From Pseudofabraea citricarpa (lineage: Eukaryota > Ascomycota > Leotiomycetes > Helotiales > Dermateaceae), in contig JAPWGK010000011.1 in NCBI GenBank assembly GCA_029641185.1, positions 372,001 through 436,000 on the forward strand: a stretch of 64,000 nt of DNA. The letters are read 5' to 3'. Position numbers and translations under genes: made by a program. Each line of letters begins with the position of its first letter. Within the stretch, counting starts at the first letter, position 1. Shown piece after piece: positions 20,463 through 32,063 of this stretch. The notes below the pieces were generated by a model. That model was given only the letters and a program-made list of their open reading frames with translations, was not told the DNA's origin and searched no databases.

Positions 20463-22754
20463 TCAAACCAAAATCCCATCCTCCCCACTGTACAGCAAAC
20501 TACCCGTGCCCACAGGCTGAATGACGCCGGCCTTCTGCAGCCTCTCAACAAGCTCAAAAACCATACCATCACAGCCCTTGGCGGCCAGGATATCGACCGC
20601 CACGGGAAGATACTCGACCTGGCCCGTGATGGTTGAGTTGTAGGGTGCCATGCCGATCGGCGCCACCATGTCTGGGACCTCGGCGAAGTTCGAGATGCGC
20701 GAGACAGAGAATCCGGAGGGGATTCCGGGGGCGCTGGAGAGTGTCAGCTGAGTCTTCTCTTGGATTTCTCTCAAGAACCAAAAAGGGGAGGGGAGGCGAG
20801 GGGCGTGGGTGCAGAAAGAGAAGAGAAGAAAGGATGTGTGATTACCTCTTGTACAGATTCCGGTACGAAGGCGTGCCCAGCGTGCCCGGGTAGAGGAACA
20901 AGCTATCCGAGCACGTCTCGGGATGGCGCACCAAGACATTCGTGTTCCACCAGTCCATGAAGACGGTCTTGCTCGCCAGCGCTGACTGCAACGCGTGGGC
21001 CGTGATGTTGTTCTGGCCCCACGCCCAGCGCGTCTTGGGCGTTGGGTTCACAGCTGGGAGACGGCCCTGGTTCGCCGCGGCATAGTCGGCATAGAACGGG
21101 ACAGTCAGCAGGTTATACTGCTGCTGCGCGATGAGCGTCGGGTACACGTAGCCCAGGTAGGTCGAGAGGTTTTGCCCGGCCACGGGTCCGGTCGCGTTCC
21201 AGGCGTCGTCGTAATCGAAGGCCTCGATTTCAGCGCTCAGGAAGGCCTGCAGCTTGGAGAGGAACGATAACAGCACGCTCTGGGCTTCGGTGCTCGCGTT
21301 GACGGGAAAGCCAGAAGTGTAGATCTTTCGTGGGAAGCTCGTTGTGAAGGTGATGTTCTCGCCGTAGAGAGCTGCCGCTGTCGTCTTCCAGAGCCCGGCT
21401 TCCCGAGCGAAGAACCCAGCTGTGTCGAGCGCTGGTGAGAGTGGCATGGCCCCGTCGAGAGATACGAGCCCGTGGGAGGGACGGTTCCCGAATGCCCCGT
21501 TGACTTGGGCTGGGTTGCGTACGGAGCCTCCTGTGTCGGATCCGAGGGCGATGTCGAGCCATGGATATGCACCGATTCCAGCACCTGGACCGGAGGAAGA
21601 CGACGACGGGTCTTGATACCCATCACCGCGGGGGTTGAACGGGGAGTGGTAATCGACCCAGTCCGCACTATGTATTAAATCTTGTTAGCTGCCAAAAACA
21701 AATGAAATGTCGTGTCTCGCCGTGCTAACTTACGTGGCTGTCTGTTCAAAAGGTTAGTAATGATTCCCCAATAAACAAGATTAAGTTAGGGAAGGAAGCA
21801 TACCTCTCCGTTGGCAAATTGGCTGGTCTTCATCTTTCCAACAATTACGGCTCCAGCATCAATCAGTCTCTGCACCGCTACAGCTGTCACATTGCGAGCC
21901 GGGTATAGATTGTAATAGGCTCTATTTCCACAGCCGGTTTTCACGCCAGCAATGTCATAGATATCCTTGATACCAAGACGAACCTAGAGGTTTGTTAGTT
22001 GTTTTAAGCTACGACGGAGAAACAGAGAAGGCTTACTCCTGCAAGGGGCTTCGCTTCGGACTTGGTGTAATAAAGTCTTGACAAGACACCAATGGTTGAT
22101 GACTGAACCCCCTAAATTGAAGAATTAGAAGATAGATCAAACAAACTTGAGTCCGAAGCGATTTACCTGGACAGCAACGGGTAGAACATCGAAAGTTCCA
22201 TCGCTCTTCGCAATCAGACCCTCGGTAAAAGCACCCTGAACATCAGAATACAAGCGATAAGCTTGAAAGACTTTTCCAGTCGACACAGAAACAAAGTACG
22301 GTCCAGCTGGGATTTCCTTTGAGCAGCGGTTGCTGGAAGATTGCATGAATAGCTTTGTACCGTAGCCCGAAATCTTTGAGCGGGAGCTACCCTTGAGATA
22401 GACGACTATGAACCCAGTCAGTAAAATATAGATTTAGTTGAGAGAAGCCTGCAGAATACCTTCTAAGAAACCGGAGTTGAACACATCATCGACAGCTGTA
22501 TAATTCTGGACGATGCTCTTGAAAGCAGCAATATCGAAAGCCGCAGAAGCTTCAATGACCGTCAACGGAACCAAGTCGGCATCCTTTGAAAGACCTTTCA
22601 ATTGAGTGACAGAACCCGTGATTGTAGTTACCGCTTCACTGGCCGCATAATATTGGATTCCATTGACAACGATATTAGCAGCGCTGACAGCATGCAAAAG
22701 AGCAAAGGCGACGACGGCACTCGGAAGCGAACACCGATTAATTGAGAAACGCAT
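20463..22754 (-). CDS. Secreted amidase-signature enzyme with Arp1-type N-terminal extension
   Basis: At least six exons; roughly 630 residues. The true ATG is at 22754. Residues 1-24 are a signal peptide (ends HAVSAA). The following 150 residues, starting [10 protein letters not shown], resemble the N-terminal domain attached to a subset of fungal amidases (scytalone-dehydratase-like Arp1 group). The amidase-signature core shows the catalytic lysine in RLGIKDIYD, the serine-rich loop ([10 protein letters not shown]) and the nucleophile loop [12 protein letters not shown], giving the Ser-cisSer-Lys triad. Several N-x-S/T sites fit a secreted glycoprotein. It probably hydrolyses a carboxylic amide outside the cell; the substrate is unknown. 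Confidence 0.85.
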
Positions 22755-24254
22755 CACGACCGTCCGCGAGACCCGAAACTCAGCAAATCAATCTACACGG
22801 GAATCCGAGATCGAAGAGCAAGGAAGAACCGACAGACTGGCTACGCAAGTGAAGAACAGCGAAGGGGGAAAACAGCGTGGGATTTATAATCCCAAAGCCA
22901 TGTCTACGGGAACCCCCATTTTCGAAGCCGGGCTGGTTGGAATGGATTCTGGCTCCCGTTCCTGACGCTATTCCTCGTACGTATTTTGATTTATCACTCT
23001 TCGATCCATCTTCTGGAAGCAAGGAAGCCCCATAAGTCGGCGAGCTGCTGCATGGTTCCTTCGTTCGTTGGTTCGCTCCGTCCTCGTTCTGCTCTTATCA
23101 GCGGAGCTCTGGCTCAGCCTTCGAAATTACGATAAGCAAAGACTTTTATCTTTGCCCGGCCCCAAGACGGCATTGATAGATATTACCTCATTGCCCGTGC
23201 CAACTGTCGCCGGCAACCGAATGAAAATAACGAATGTTCGGTTTAGAGTTGAATTGTAGTTAAGTTAGAGTTGCAAGGAAAGTTCGGTCGGGAGGGAAGT
23301 CTGTTTCGTGAACTTTGCGCTTCGTACTGTGCAATCTGGTGGTAGGCGAGCTTCGTTAAGTAATCCCAGGTACCTTCTGCACCATATATCAACAGAATTG
23401 GATAGCCATGATAAGTTTGATTGAATAGAGCTCCACAGAATAATGTAGATTAAATCTATTGGAACCATTAGATTCTATTCCATGCTCAGTTCTCCGTTAT
23501 CACGTGATATTACCCGAAGGGGGGGCTTCACGATCGTCTCAACCATTTATGGCTGCCTGCATTGCATGGCGATGCACATATGTGCTGGCCATATATCTCG
23601 AACCAGTGAGCGTGAAAACTGTGCACATCTTTCAGACTGTAATGTAATTAACATTTTTTACAGTCGGTCTTTCTCTCTCTTTGGTTCAGTGAGCGAGTAA
23701 TGTTTTCCAGTCACGAAGTGTGTGAGGCGAAAGCCATCGAGGGTAAGTTAGCTCTACAATTATCAGATACTGAAGATATCCAGTGGACGTAAATATGGCA
23801 AAAAGTCAACGGACCCCTTTATGAGCCTGTTTTGAAGACAAAGGTGTCTGGGCGAAATCTGGTTAAGAGATTAAGGATTCTTGCATCGCTTTTAGGCTAC
23901 CTTGTTGGACTAAGGTGCTATTTCTGAACTCAAATATTTATCTGCCATGTTTTTGGTCCAACCCCTTCGGATCTTTCGTGTTGGTCACAAATGCTTTTGC
24001 AGTCCCAGAATAGCGGTAACCGCCAAGGACCGTTTGCTCGTACGATGCTGCAGTGTTGTCCACCACTCCACAGCGGAATATTGAATTGCTTGCAGGAAAG
24101 ATAAGACCCCGCATTCTATGTTACACAAGCTTAAGCTTACGACACCTCATCAGCAGAATGGGGGACCATACTCCATATGTCAACTCGAGGCACGCCATAA
24201 GCAGTTCACGGCTTACGAAAGAACAAAGCGTGAAGAACTCATGAATATCCGAAA
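22755..24254. other. 1.5-kb gap between amidase and deaminase genes
   Basis: Contains the amidase promoter and the deaminase promoter. No supportable gene. An open frame at 24118-24330 overlaps the deaminase start in another frame; it might reflect an unrecognised first exon of that gene. Confidence 0.35.
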
Positions 24255-26132
24255 ATGGATGCGCCAACATGGGGAGGCAAAATTAGACGTCAAGAATTAC
24301 AGCAAGCAATTCGCGAGTTGCACCGAGTAAATGAAGTTCCCAGATTACCCGCGGAGAATTTGCCTGTGCCAGGGTTGAAAACGAAGCATATTCTGAGCAT
24401 CGAGCGAGAAGAAGCGATCACGAGCAACCTAGCATTTCTCTCCGCGACTACCGATGATACGCTTAAAGTGATGGCTGTTTGTATCGAGGAGCACGACCAC
24501 GGGGAAGGGATCACAATTCGGCTGGCAACAAACACAGGAGATCTTGTGGTTATCACAAGCGAGTTCGACATACTTGCAAGAATATTAGAACGAGCTGCAC
24601 AACGAGGTAAGAGGGCGAACCGATTTAGAGTTCCTTCTAATTTTCTTTCTGTAGAAAATACAAGAAGCGAAGATACGACAGCGCTGTATCAGCACGTCAT
24701 CAGAATGGACTTTTGTCGAATCCTGTCGCGACTTCGGTCATGCCATGCGAAAATGTCCATGAAAACCGCTGGAAAGTCGGCCATCATTACGCAGCTCTGG
24801 GAAGCATTGAAAGCCAAACCGGTTACAGCTAACTCAATATCTCACGAATGCAAAAACCGAGCACGAAATTTGAAAGAGCTATTTGAGAAGCTTGAGAATA
24901 TCCCTGATCTGAGTCTGAATAAAGCTAAAGCAGAAAGAATACTCGAGGACATTGTGCAGCAAGCGCACGAATTAACCCAATCCGTTAATCTTAGCAATGT
25001 CCTGCGAAAGTTGAGGCTCGACCCCAGTTTAAAAGCACATCTACCGAACGCCATTGGCAAGCTCGGTCGATATTACTCGGCCTCTTGTGAGCTCATCAGC
25101 GCAGCTCGAGACAAGAACTGCCGAGTATTCAAGAACGTCACGGTCAAGCCTTTCCAGATCCAAATCCCCACCTCTCTCCAGAGCTCAAAACAGAAAGTTC
25201 ACGCTGAAATCCAACTACTTTTCTTCTACGAGCTCCATCCGAACCAACTACGACCCAGGGCTATCTGCTCAAGCAAGAGCGCGTGTTTTCTCTGCAACCT
25301 TTTCTTCAATGCTCACGGGCTCTTTCACATCCCTCGAACTCATGGTAAACTATACCGACAGTGGATGCTTCCTACATGGCTTGAGATCCCCAAAGAGCGC
25401 CATGCTGCACTCCGACAAGCTGTAGCGAGTATGAAAACAACACTCGACAGGGAAATAAGGCAAGGAGTGAAGGCAGGGAAAATGCGCTACAGCCATCCGA
25501 ACGAGAGTGTTCTGCTACCACTCGGGCACTGGTCGCCCTCTGTTCTCTCAGCCTGTCAATCATCTAATAAATCGACATCGACAATTCGACCAGCCCTCTC
25601 GGTTACACGGGACCGGAGTCCGCTGCAGGTTCCTTCGCCTTGTGCTGAGCTGCCATTAACGCCACCCCGCACACCGCCCGATGAGACTTTTCCTACACAT
25701 AACGAGATAGAGACAGAGACAGATACAGAGAAGGCTGTAGACCATGCTCCCATCGTTGCGAATATCCCTATCCCAATCCCTGCAATCGTCTCCCCTTCCG
25801 TCTCTTCCATATCATTGATCCATGATGATCTGCCATACACCCAATTAGTCACGTTGATATCCCCGCTTTTACATCTGCAGCTTGATAAGCTATCGATGAC
25901 GTTCGAATTTATCGCTGTGTCCTCAGGTCGGTTGTCGATTACTCAAACACAGACAGCAATAGAAGATGATAAATCACTAATGTGCGAAGGTATTCGAACT
26001 GTTGATGTGCAAGATATCCCGACCACGACGGAAATGAGAGAATGCTGCCCGGAAGATTCGAATGAAGTTACCTTTGCATTGTGTAGTGCGAAGAGGGGAG
26101 TTATTATTGTGAAATTTATCTGGGATGAGTGA
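24255..26132 (+). CDS. OTT_1508-like deaminase-fold protein
   Basis: 625 residues, single exon from the ATG at 24255. A zinc-dependent deaminase core is visible: the H-A-E motif at about residue 316 (KVHAEIQLLFFYE) and the paired cysteines C-F-L-C at about residues 344-347 after AICSSKSA, the H...C-x2-C arrangement of the cytidine-deaminase-like superfamily. The neighbouring FHIPRTHGKLY-W block is what I associate with the fungal OTT_1508-like deaminase family. An N-terminal 300-residue helical region precedes it; the C-terminal 180 residues are Pro/Thr-rich and then beta-rich. There is no signal peptide. Substrate is unknown; related deaminases act on nucleotides or nucleic acids, and a role in defence or mutation is only conjecture. 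Confidence 0.75.
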   Translation: MDAPTWGGKIRRQELQQAIRELHRVNEVPRLPAENLPVPGLKTKHILSIEREEAITSNLAFLSATTDDTLKVMAVCIEEHDHGEGITIRLATNTGDLVVITSEFDILARILERAAQRGKRANRFRVPSNFLSVENTRSEDTTALYQHVIRMDFCRILSRLRSCHAKMSMKTAGKSAIITQLWEALKAKPVTANSISHECKNRARNLKELFEKLENIPDLSLNKAKAERILEDIVQQAHELTQSVNLSNVLRKLRLDPSLKAHLPNAIGKLGRYYSASCELISAARDKNCRVFKNVTVKPFQIQIPTSLQSSKQKVHAEIQLLFFYELHPNQLRPRAICSSKSACFLCNLFFNAHGLFHIPRTHGKLYRQWMLPTWLEIPKERHAALRQAVASMKTTLDREIRQGVKAGKMRYSHPNESVLLPLGHWSPSVLSACQSSNKSTSTIRPALSVTRDRSPLQVPSPCAELPLTPPRTPPDETFPTHNEIETETDTEKAVDHAPIVANIPIPIPAIVSPSVSSISLIHDDLPYTQLVTLISPLLHLQLDKLSMTFEFIAVSSGRLSITQTQTAIEDDKSLMCEGIRTVDVQDIPTTTEMRECCPEDSNEVTFALCSAKRGVIIVKFIWDE

Positions 26133-26894
26133 TTTGCGAGATGATTTGACGAAGGAGGCTAAACTGTATATCTTCATGTATTATTTCATTTCCTTTTTCC
26201 TTTCTTCTTTGCCCTCTCCTTCTTCTCTACAGACATATCTTATACTAATCATCGTATGACCCCAATAGTATACTTTTTGCTTCACCGCATATAGTCTGAG
26301 TTCATTTAGAACCTCACAGAGATCATGGAACCTGAACTCTCTTGCTCGCCTCCAAGCACGCTAATGCATGCCAAGGAATGACATCGTTCCTCAAAGCCAC
26401 TTATATATTTCCTCATTAATATTTTGTTTCCGGGGTTTAGCTCAGTGTATAATTGGGTTTGTATCGAAGAGGAGTTGTCATGTGTACAATATGTCTGCCG
26501 GTAGCAACTCGAGCCCCATAGCCCCTTTTCCAAGACCTCGCTTAGCCGAGCGGGAGATGGAGAACAGACGAGAAGAGAAATAGGGGGAGAGCCGAGGCGA
26601 AGAGTGGTGAAAGGGGAAGCAGAGAGAAAGATAAAAGATAGGTCAATGACGCACAATGATTTGATTTTGAGATAAATATTTCTTTTCCTTATACGAGTTT
26701 TGCCATCTATAACACCAAAGACATAAAGCAATCTATCGGTCTTCGTCTTCCACTTCATCTGATCTCCAAAACTCCGCTACCTTCCTGACCGAACCTCAAA
26801 ACGCATCCTTATCACCCATCACCCATCGAGAGAAACAGAATAGAAAAAAAAAGAAACATAAGAGGAGAGAAAGCAACATCCTTCACAACGACAC
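26133..26894. other. Convergent intergenic gap
   Basis: 3' ends of the deaminase and ABC transporter genes. T/C-rich after the deaminase stop and A/G-rich before the ABC stop. The frame at 26306-26758 shows no domain. Confidence 0.4.
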
Positions 26895-29800
26895 TCAGAG
26901 ATTCCCCATCTCCCTCACCATACCTCCAAAAACGCCCTCCGCGCGCTCACACAGCTCACTGGGAGTGCCGACCTCGACAATCTTGCCATCACTGAGAACA
27001 ATAATGCGGTCGTAATCCATGACCGTCTTCAAGCGGTGCGCGATGGTAAACACGGTCGAGCCGGGGAACTCGGTTCGCAAGACGCGCTGGATCTGTTCGT
27101 CGGTGGCGTCATCAACCGAGGATGTCGCTTCATCAAGGAGGACGATCTTGCTGCGTCGACAGATGGCGCGCGCCATGCTCAAGATCTGGCGCTGGCCGCG
27201 CGAGAAATTCGAGCCGTCCGTCGCGACGGGCGTGCTTAGTGTAATAGTTGTGCTGGTGGACGACGAGGAAGAAGTGGAAGAAGAAGAAGGGGCAGGCGAG
27301 CTGTTGTTGTTTGGGAAATGACATGCTTTCAAGGCCGCGTTAAGATCCGTCTCGTCTTGCTCGTTGAACGGATCGAGATTCGCACGGACGTCGCCCGCGA
27401 ATAGGGTCGGTTCTTGCGGGATGATGGTCACGGAACGGCGGAGATCAGAGAGAGCAAGTTTGCTAATATCGAGGCCATCAATGTATATGGCTCCGCTAGT
27501 CTTGTGTGTGAATCTCAACAACGAGAGTCCTAGAGAACTCTTGCCGCTCCCTGTGCGCCCAACGATCCCGATCCTCTCGCCTGGCCGAGCGTGAAGCGAA
27601 ATATTCTTCAGCACATTCGGGCCGTCGTGCGAATAGCTGGCTGAGAAATTCTCTATTTTGACTTCACCTTGGCTCGGCCAGCTAGCTGGTGGACTGATGG
27701 TCTCGTCTGGATTCCCGGAGTGTACTGCGTGATCTTTGTATTCGTCGGTTTCGGATGTCAGGTTTGTATATTCAAGGACTCGTTGGAATGAGTTGAGCTC
27801 GACCTCTAACTCATTCATGGTCCGTACCATTCCTAAGATGGTCTGGCTCAACCCAATTGCATTGGTCAAGGAAAACCCTACAAGACCTGCTGAGATGGAT
27901 TTTGATTTTAAAATTGCAATTATACCAGCCGAAGCAGCTACTGTAGCAGCGACTGCATCGGCTCGGACTGAGACCCAACGATTGCTATTATAGAGTGCCT
28001 CGAAAGCTCTTGAGTTCTTGCGTACGCGATCTGCGAGGATCAATCCAAATATCTCTTTCATACCACTCTGAGCACGGATTGTTGGGAGACCGATCAATGT
28101 CTCCGAAAAGTGGGCAAATATTGGCGATTGGGTTGTAGAAGTCAACCGTTTGATGGAGATTTGAGCTCGAGTGTACATCTCGCCAACCATGAAACCGACA
28201 GAGCAGAAGACTGCAGCAGGTAACGCGAACACAGGCATGATAGAAGCGATACCTCCAATGCGGAGACACAAGCGAATCTGAAGATCCAGTGTCATGCGTA
28301 GCACATTGATGAGATTGGAATCAAGGATCTGCATGTCGGTTGAGAAGCGATTCAAAATTGTTCCAATGGCCTGACTATCGAACCAACGAATCGGCACGTT
28401 GAAGACCGCATCAAGAAGTTTAGTATGTAAGTCGCTTGCGGCTTTCCAACTTCCATACTGGAAAATACCATTATTCATCGCAACCATGAAATTGTACCCA
28501 ATTATAATGGCTGCGTAGACGCCAATATAGAACCGATATTGACAGCTTCGCTCTTGAAGTATGCTCCTGTCCATACTGAAAGCCATAGTGTTATGGAGAA
28601 GAAAGTAGCTTGTGCTAAAAATGAACTTGCTAGAGCTAGTATGGCATACGGATAACCGCCAAAGCAGAGTATATATTGAAAGACTTAACAAGTTAGTAGC
28701 TTATACAAAAGATGGGGCATATCGATGATCACTCACAAAGCCCTCTTGGTACGCGACCTTTCGCACTTTCCTCTAATTTACTCTTCTTCAAAATAATCGG
28801 TTTCCGTTCTGTCGGTAAGGCGACTGGCTCTGAGGAGTTTTTAGCCTCATCAAACTCAGGTGCATCGGATGCTGTGACCGCAGAAGGCTTTGTTGAAACA
28901 TCCACTATTCTTCCGGCCTCGACTCTGACCACAAGGCTCGCGGCATCAATAAGGGCTGGCAAGTGCGAGACCAAGATTAGAGTTCTCTCCCCAAGAAACC
29001 CCTTTCGGAAAAACTCGTTGTAAATCAAGTTTGTAGTGTGGATATCAAGCGCACTGAACACGTCATCCAGAAGCAGAGTTGAGGCAGTTGAGTAGACTGC
29101 TCGAGCTAACGCAACACGTTGTTGCTGACCACCTGAAAGTACAGCACCCTGTTCTGCTACCTGCGTAAAATCGCCGTGAGGTAGCTCTTCAAGGTCGCGG
29201 AGCAAGCCGCATGCTCTAACTGTAGCATCATATCGGTCTTGGTCGAAATGGCTATGGAAGACTATATTATCACGCACTGTACCGCTTTGTAACCATGCAC
29301 TTTGGCTAACGTATGCCACGTCGCGAGGACATACCACCTCGCCAGATTCTAGAATTGTTTCGCCCAGCAATGAGAGGAGCAATGAAGTCTTTCCGCAACC
29401 CGTCGGGCCAGTAATAACATTTAGTCGGCCAGGGAGAAACTCGACATCAATATCTCGGAGGCGAAATGTACCACTTGGTGATCGGAGGAATGTCGCAGAT
29501 TTAAAGGCCGGGTTGCCAATGCTAACCTCAGTCTTTGGAGTTATCGTGCGGAAGAAGGCATCCAGTCGTTCAAAAGAAGTCGTCGCTTCCGCTATATAAG
29601 ATGTGAGATCTGCAATTCTCGTGAACTGCTGGCGAAGGGTCTCGATAATGGATAGGCACGTAAAAGCCGTGGCAGCTCGAAGTGGCTGGCCAGAACCGAC
29701 AGTATATGTCACAAACATGGCAAACAATGTGAAGAGAGGAATAAAATGACTCGCCCAAACGCTGGCAACAGCCCACATCTTGCGTTTCCATATCTGTATT

Positions 29801-31475
29801 TGTTCCAGTCGGCGCATCTCCTTAACTTTATCAGCCATCGGCTTTTCCCACCCAAAATATTTGATGATCCGAATTGAGCTCAGGTATTCCGAGATCGTTG
29901 AAATCCGAATATCTGATCGCTCCATGACCTTCCGTTGGATCATCATCATCTGTCGAGAGATTAGGCTTGGCAATGAGATCGAAAGAACCATAACGGCTAA
30001 TCCAGCCATAGAACTCCAACCGATCAATCTGTACAAAAATACCATTGAAATGGCGATCTCAATCGGAACCGCTATTGAAATCCAGACAATATCGCGAGAC
30101 TGCTCTATTGAACGGACATCAAATGACATCAGGTTGATGATATGTCCAACTCCAGATTCGCCTACTTCGTGGGGGTCAGGCTCAGCATTGAGTACAGCTT
30201 CTTCAGGAGAAGAATCCTCCTCGTCTAGAATATCCTTTTCTTTTTCCTCGGCTGGCAATTTTTCAAAGATTATGCTTCCAAGCGCTTTATGGTAAATTTC
30301 TTGCACGAGTGAACTTCTCACACGAACAACAAGACGGGTGCTGTTGAAGATATATTGCTGATAAGAGAATGATCTGGCCATCGGGCCTAGAAAGAGAAGC
30401 AGAACCCAGAGAGCAGGGTGGAATACCGAGTCTTGGGGGTCATCGAGAAACGACAATAGCCTGTTCATCGCAAATGGAGGGATAAACTCCACCACTGCTG
30501 TCAAGGTTGAAAATGCCACTTGCGCTGAGATTTCACGCCTCATAAGTATCAAAACAGTTTTGATTGTTGAGACTCCTTTCCTTCTCGCCTCCAGGACATT
30601 ATCAAGCCAGACGAAGGGTTCATCGTAATGTGGTAGTGGTGGTAGATCATCCAAGCCAAGAGGTCGTTTCCAGCCAAGCAAAACAAGCTCGTTTAACCAA
30701 CTATAAGACATACAGTAAGAAAGGGGCGAACAGTATTCTTCGGGTGCTGGGGTTGGAATAATCTTTTCCTCCAGTTCTTCCATCTTGGCAACGTTGATCG
30801 AGGTGGGTGTGTCATTCTCCCGCTTAATGGCATTGCGCGGAGTAACCATCAAGAGAACGAGAGATGCTGCTAGTGTCAAGTTTTTAGCCAGTTGCAATGG
30901 AGTTGATTTGATATCGCGATGAACAAGTAATGTTGGCAAAATATCCATGCAGAATGATAAAACTGTTGAGAGGAACAACAGCAATATTGCGTGAACTCCA
31001 AAGACAAGCCGAAATATGCCATGTTGGCGTCTTGAGAGGAAAGTGTGCAGACATTTCAGGCCGAAGATGTAAACAAGGATGCAGGGTTCGGAAGCTGGCC
31101 CTTTGGAGGACAAAATAATTGATAGAATGAGGGCTGCACCAATAAATGTCTGAGCTAAGATGTCATATGCAAGTGGTTTCTTGTAGAGAAAAGTAACATC
31201 GCTTCTCGGTTGCGTTTTCCGAGAGCTAAATGACGCCTTCAAAAGTGACAAACTGATAAGAAGAATAGATGCGAGCAAGACAACAAAGTGAGTATTGCCA
31301 GTTTGGACATTCTCGGATAGCTCTAAGACAACATCTTCCCACCGTATTCTGGATTCAGATTAGAAATGATACCGCTTTCTTGATTGCGGGTAGCTTACCG
31401 CTCATTCGAGGGTTTCGAGAAAGTCGATGCCACGTGATAATCCTCAAAACCTCCTACTTGGAACCAAGCTTCCAT
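26895..31475 (-). CDS. ABCC-type (MRP/YOR1-like) full ABC transporter with a probable frameshift
   Basis: Exons: 31475-31399 (MEAWFQVGGF...), 31348 to about 28735, then the second half to 26895. Layout: N-terminal membrane helices (TMD0-like), membrane domain 1, ATPase domain 1 (Walker A GPTGCGKTS, signature LSGGQQQR, degenerate Walker B LLLDDVFSALD), membrane domain 2, ATPase domain 2 (Walker A GRTGSGKSS, signature FSRGQRQ, Walker B VLLDEATSSVD, H-loop IAHRL). The asymmetric ATPase sites are typical of ABCC. The intron after ...RVPRGL (acceptor near 28689) leads into an open frame ending AVNIG near 28533, whereas the next helix (FYIGVYAAIIIGYN) is in another frame. One base appears to be missing at 28531-28532. 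About 1,450 residues if intact. Likely exports conjugates or toxic compounds from vacuole or plasma membrane. Confidence 0.88.
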
Positions 31476-32063
31476 GGTTTGGCTTTGCCCATCAAACGCC
31501 TGCTTTGCTTAAAGAATCCAAATGCGATGCGCTTGCAACCAGTTGATCATTTAGTCTAAGTGCGCGATAGGGGCGAGTACGAGCGCAGATGAATCAAGTT
31601 AAGGAGGCAAAAGATATTGTGGCAGTAAGAATCACAAAGAACAATCAATATCGGATTGGTGTAAAGGAGTGAATATGGTAGGAAAGCATTTGATATGCAT
31701 TTACTGCTGCCGCCTACGGAGCTTTTGTAAGAAGGCCGGAGTTCAACACGAACAGTGGGGTGTTCACCGGTGTGAAGCGAGACCCTTGTCTCCGTCCAAT
31801 GAGCTGGTTATAGTCGCCATCCCACCTTGGCGCAGGCTTGCTTTTGCATATTCCGGTGGATCAAATCATGCAGGATCCGGTCTAGTTCTCGTTGAGGCAG
31901 CTGGTATATCATCCTTTTCAAGGTTCACCTCATCCAAGTCCATTCACAAGCACCGAAAGGCATCACACTCGAATTCTCAACACCGAGTCTATCTTTGATA
32001 GACAAATTGACAATCCACTTCAGTTGGCGAAGATAATGTGTGCATTTCGGCAATGTTCGACTA
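31476..32063. other. Gap upstream of the ABC transporter
   Basis: Promoter of the ABC gene and 3' region of the dehydratase-like gene. The plus-strand frame 31669-31998 has no domain and is not called. Confidence 0.4.

Noticed and set aside
26430..26510. tRNA-like start (ggggtttagctcagt)
   Set aside because: It resembles an acceptor/D-arm, but there is no B-box (GGTTCGAATCC-type), no anticodon arm and no closing acceptor strand.
28531..28691. Reading the second half of the ABC transporter as a separate gene starting at its own ATG
   Set aside because: The two halves form one ABCC protein joined by a good intron (branch point ctaac, acceptor near 28689); a separate half-transporter start would lack the first helix of membrane domain 2.
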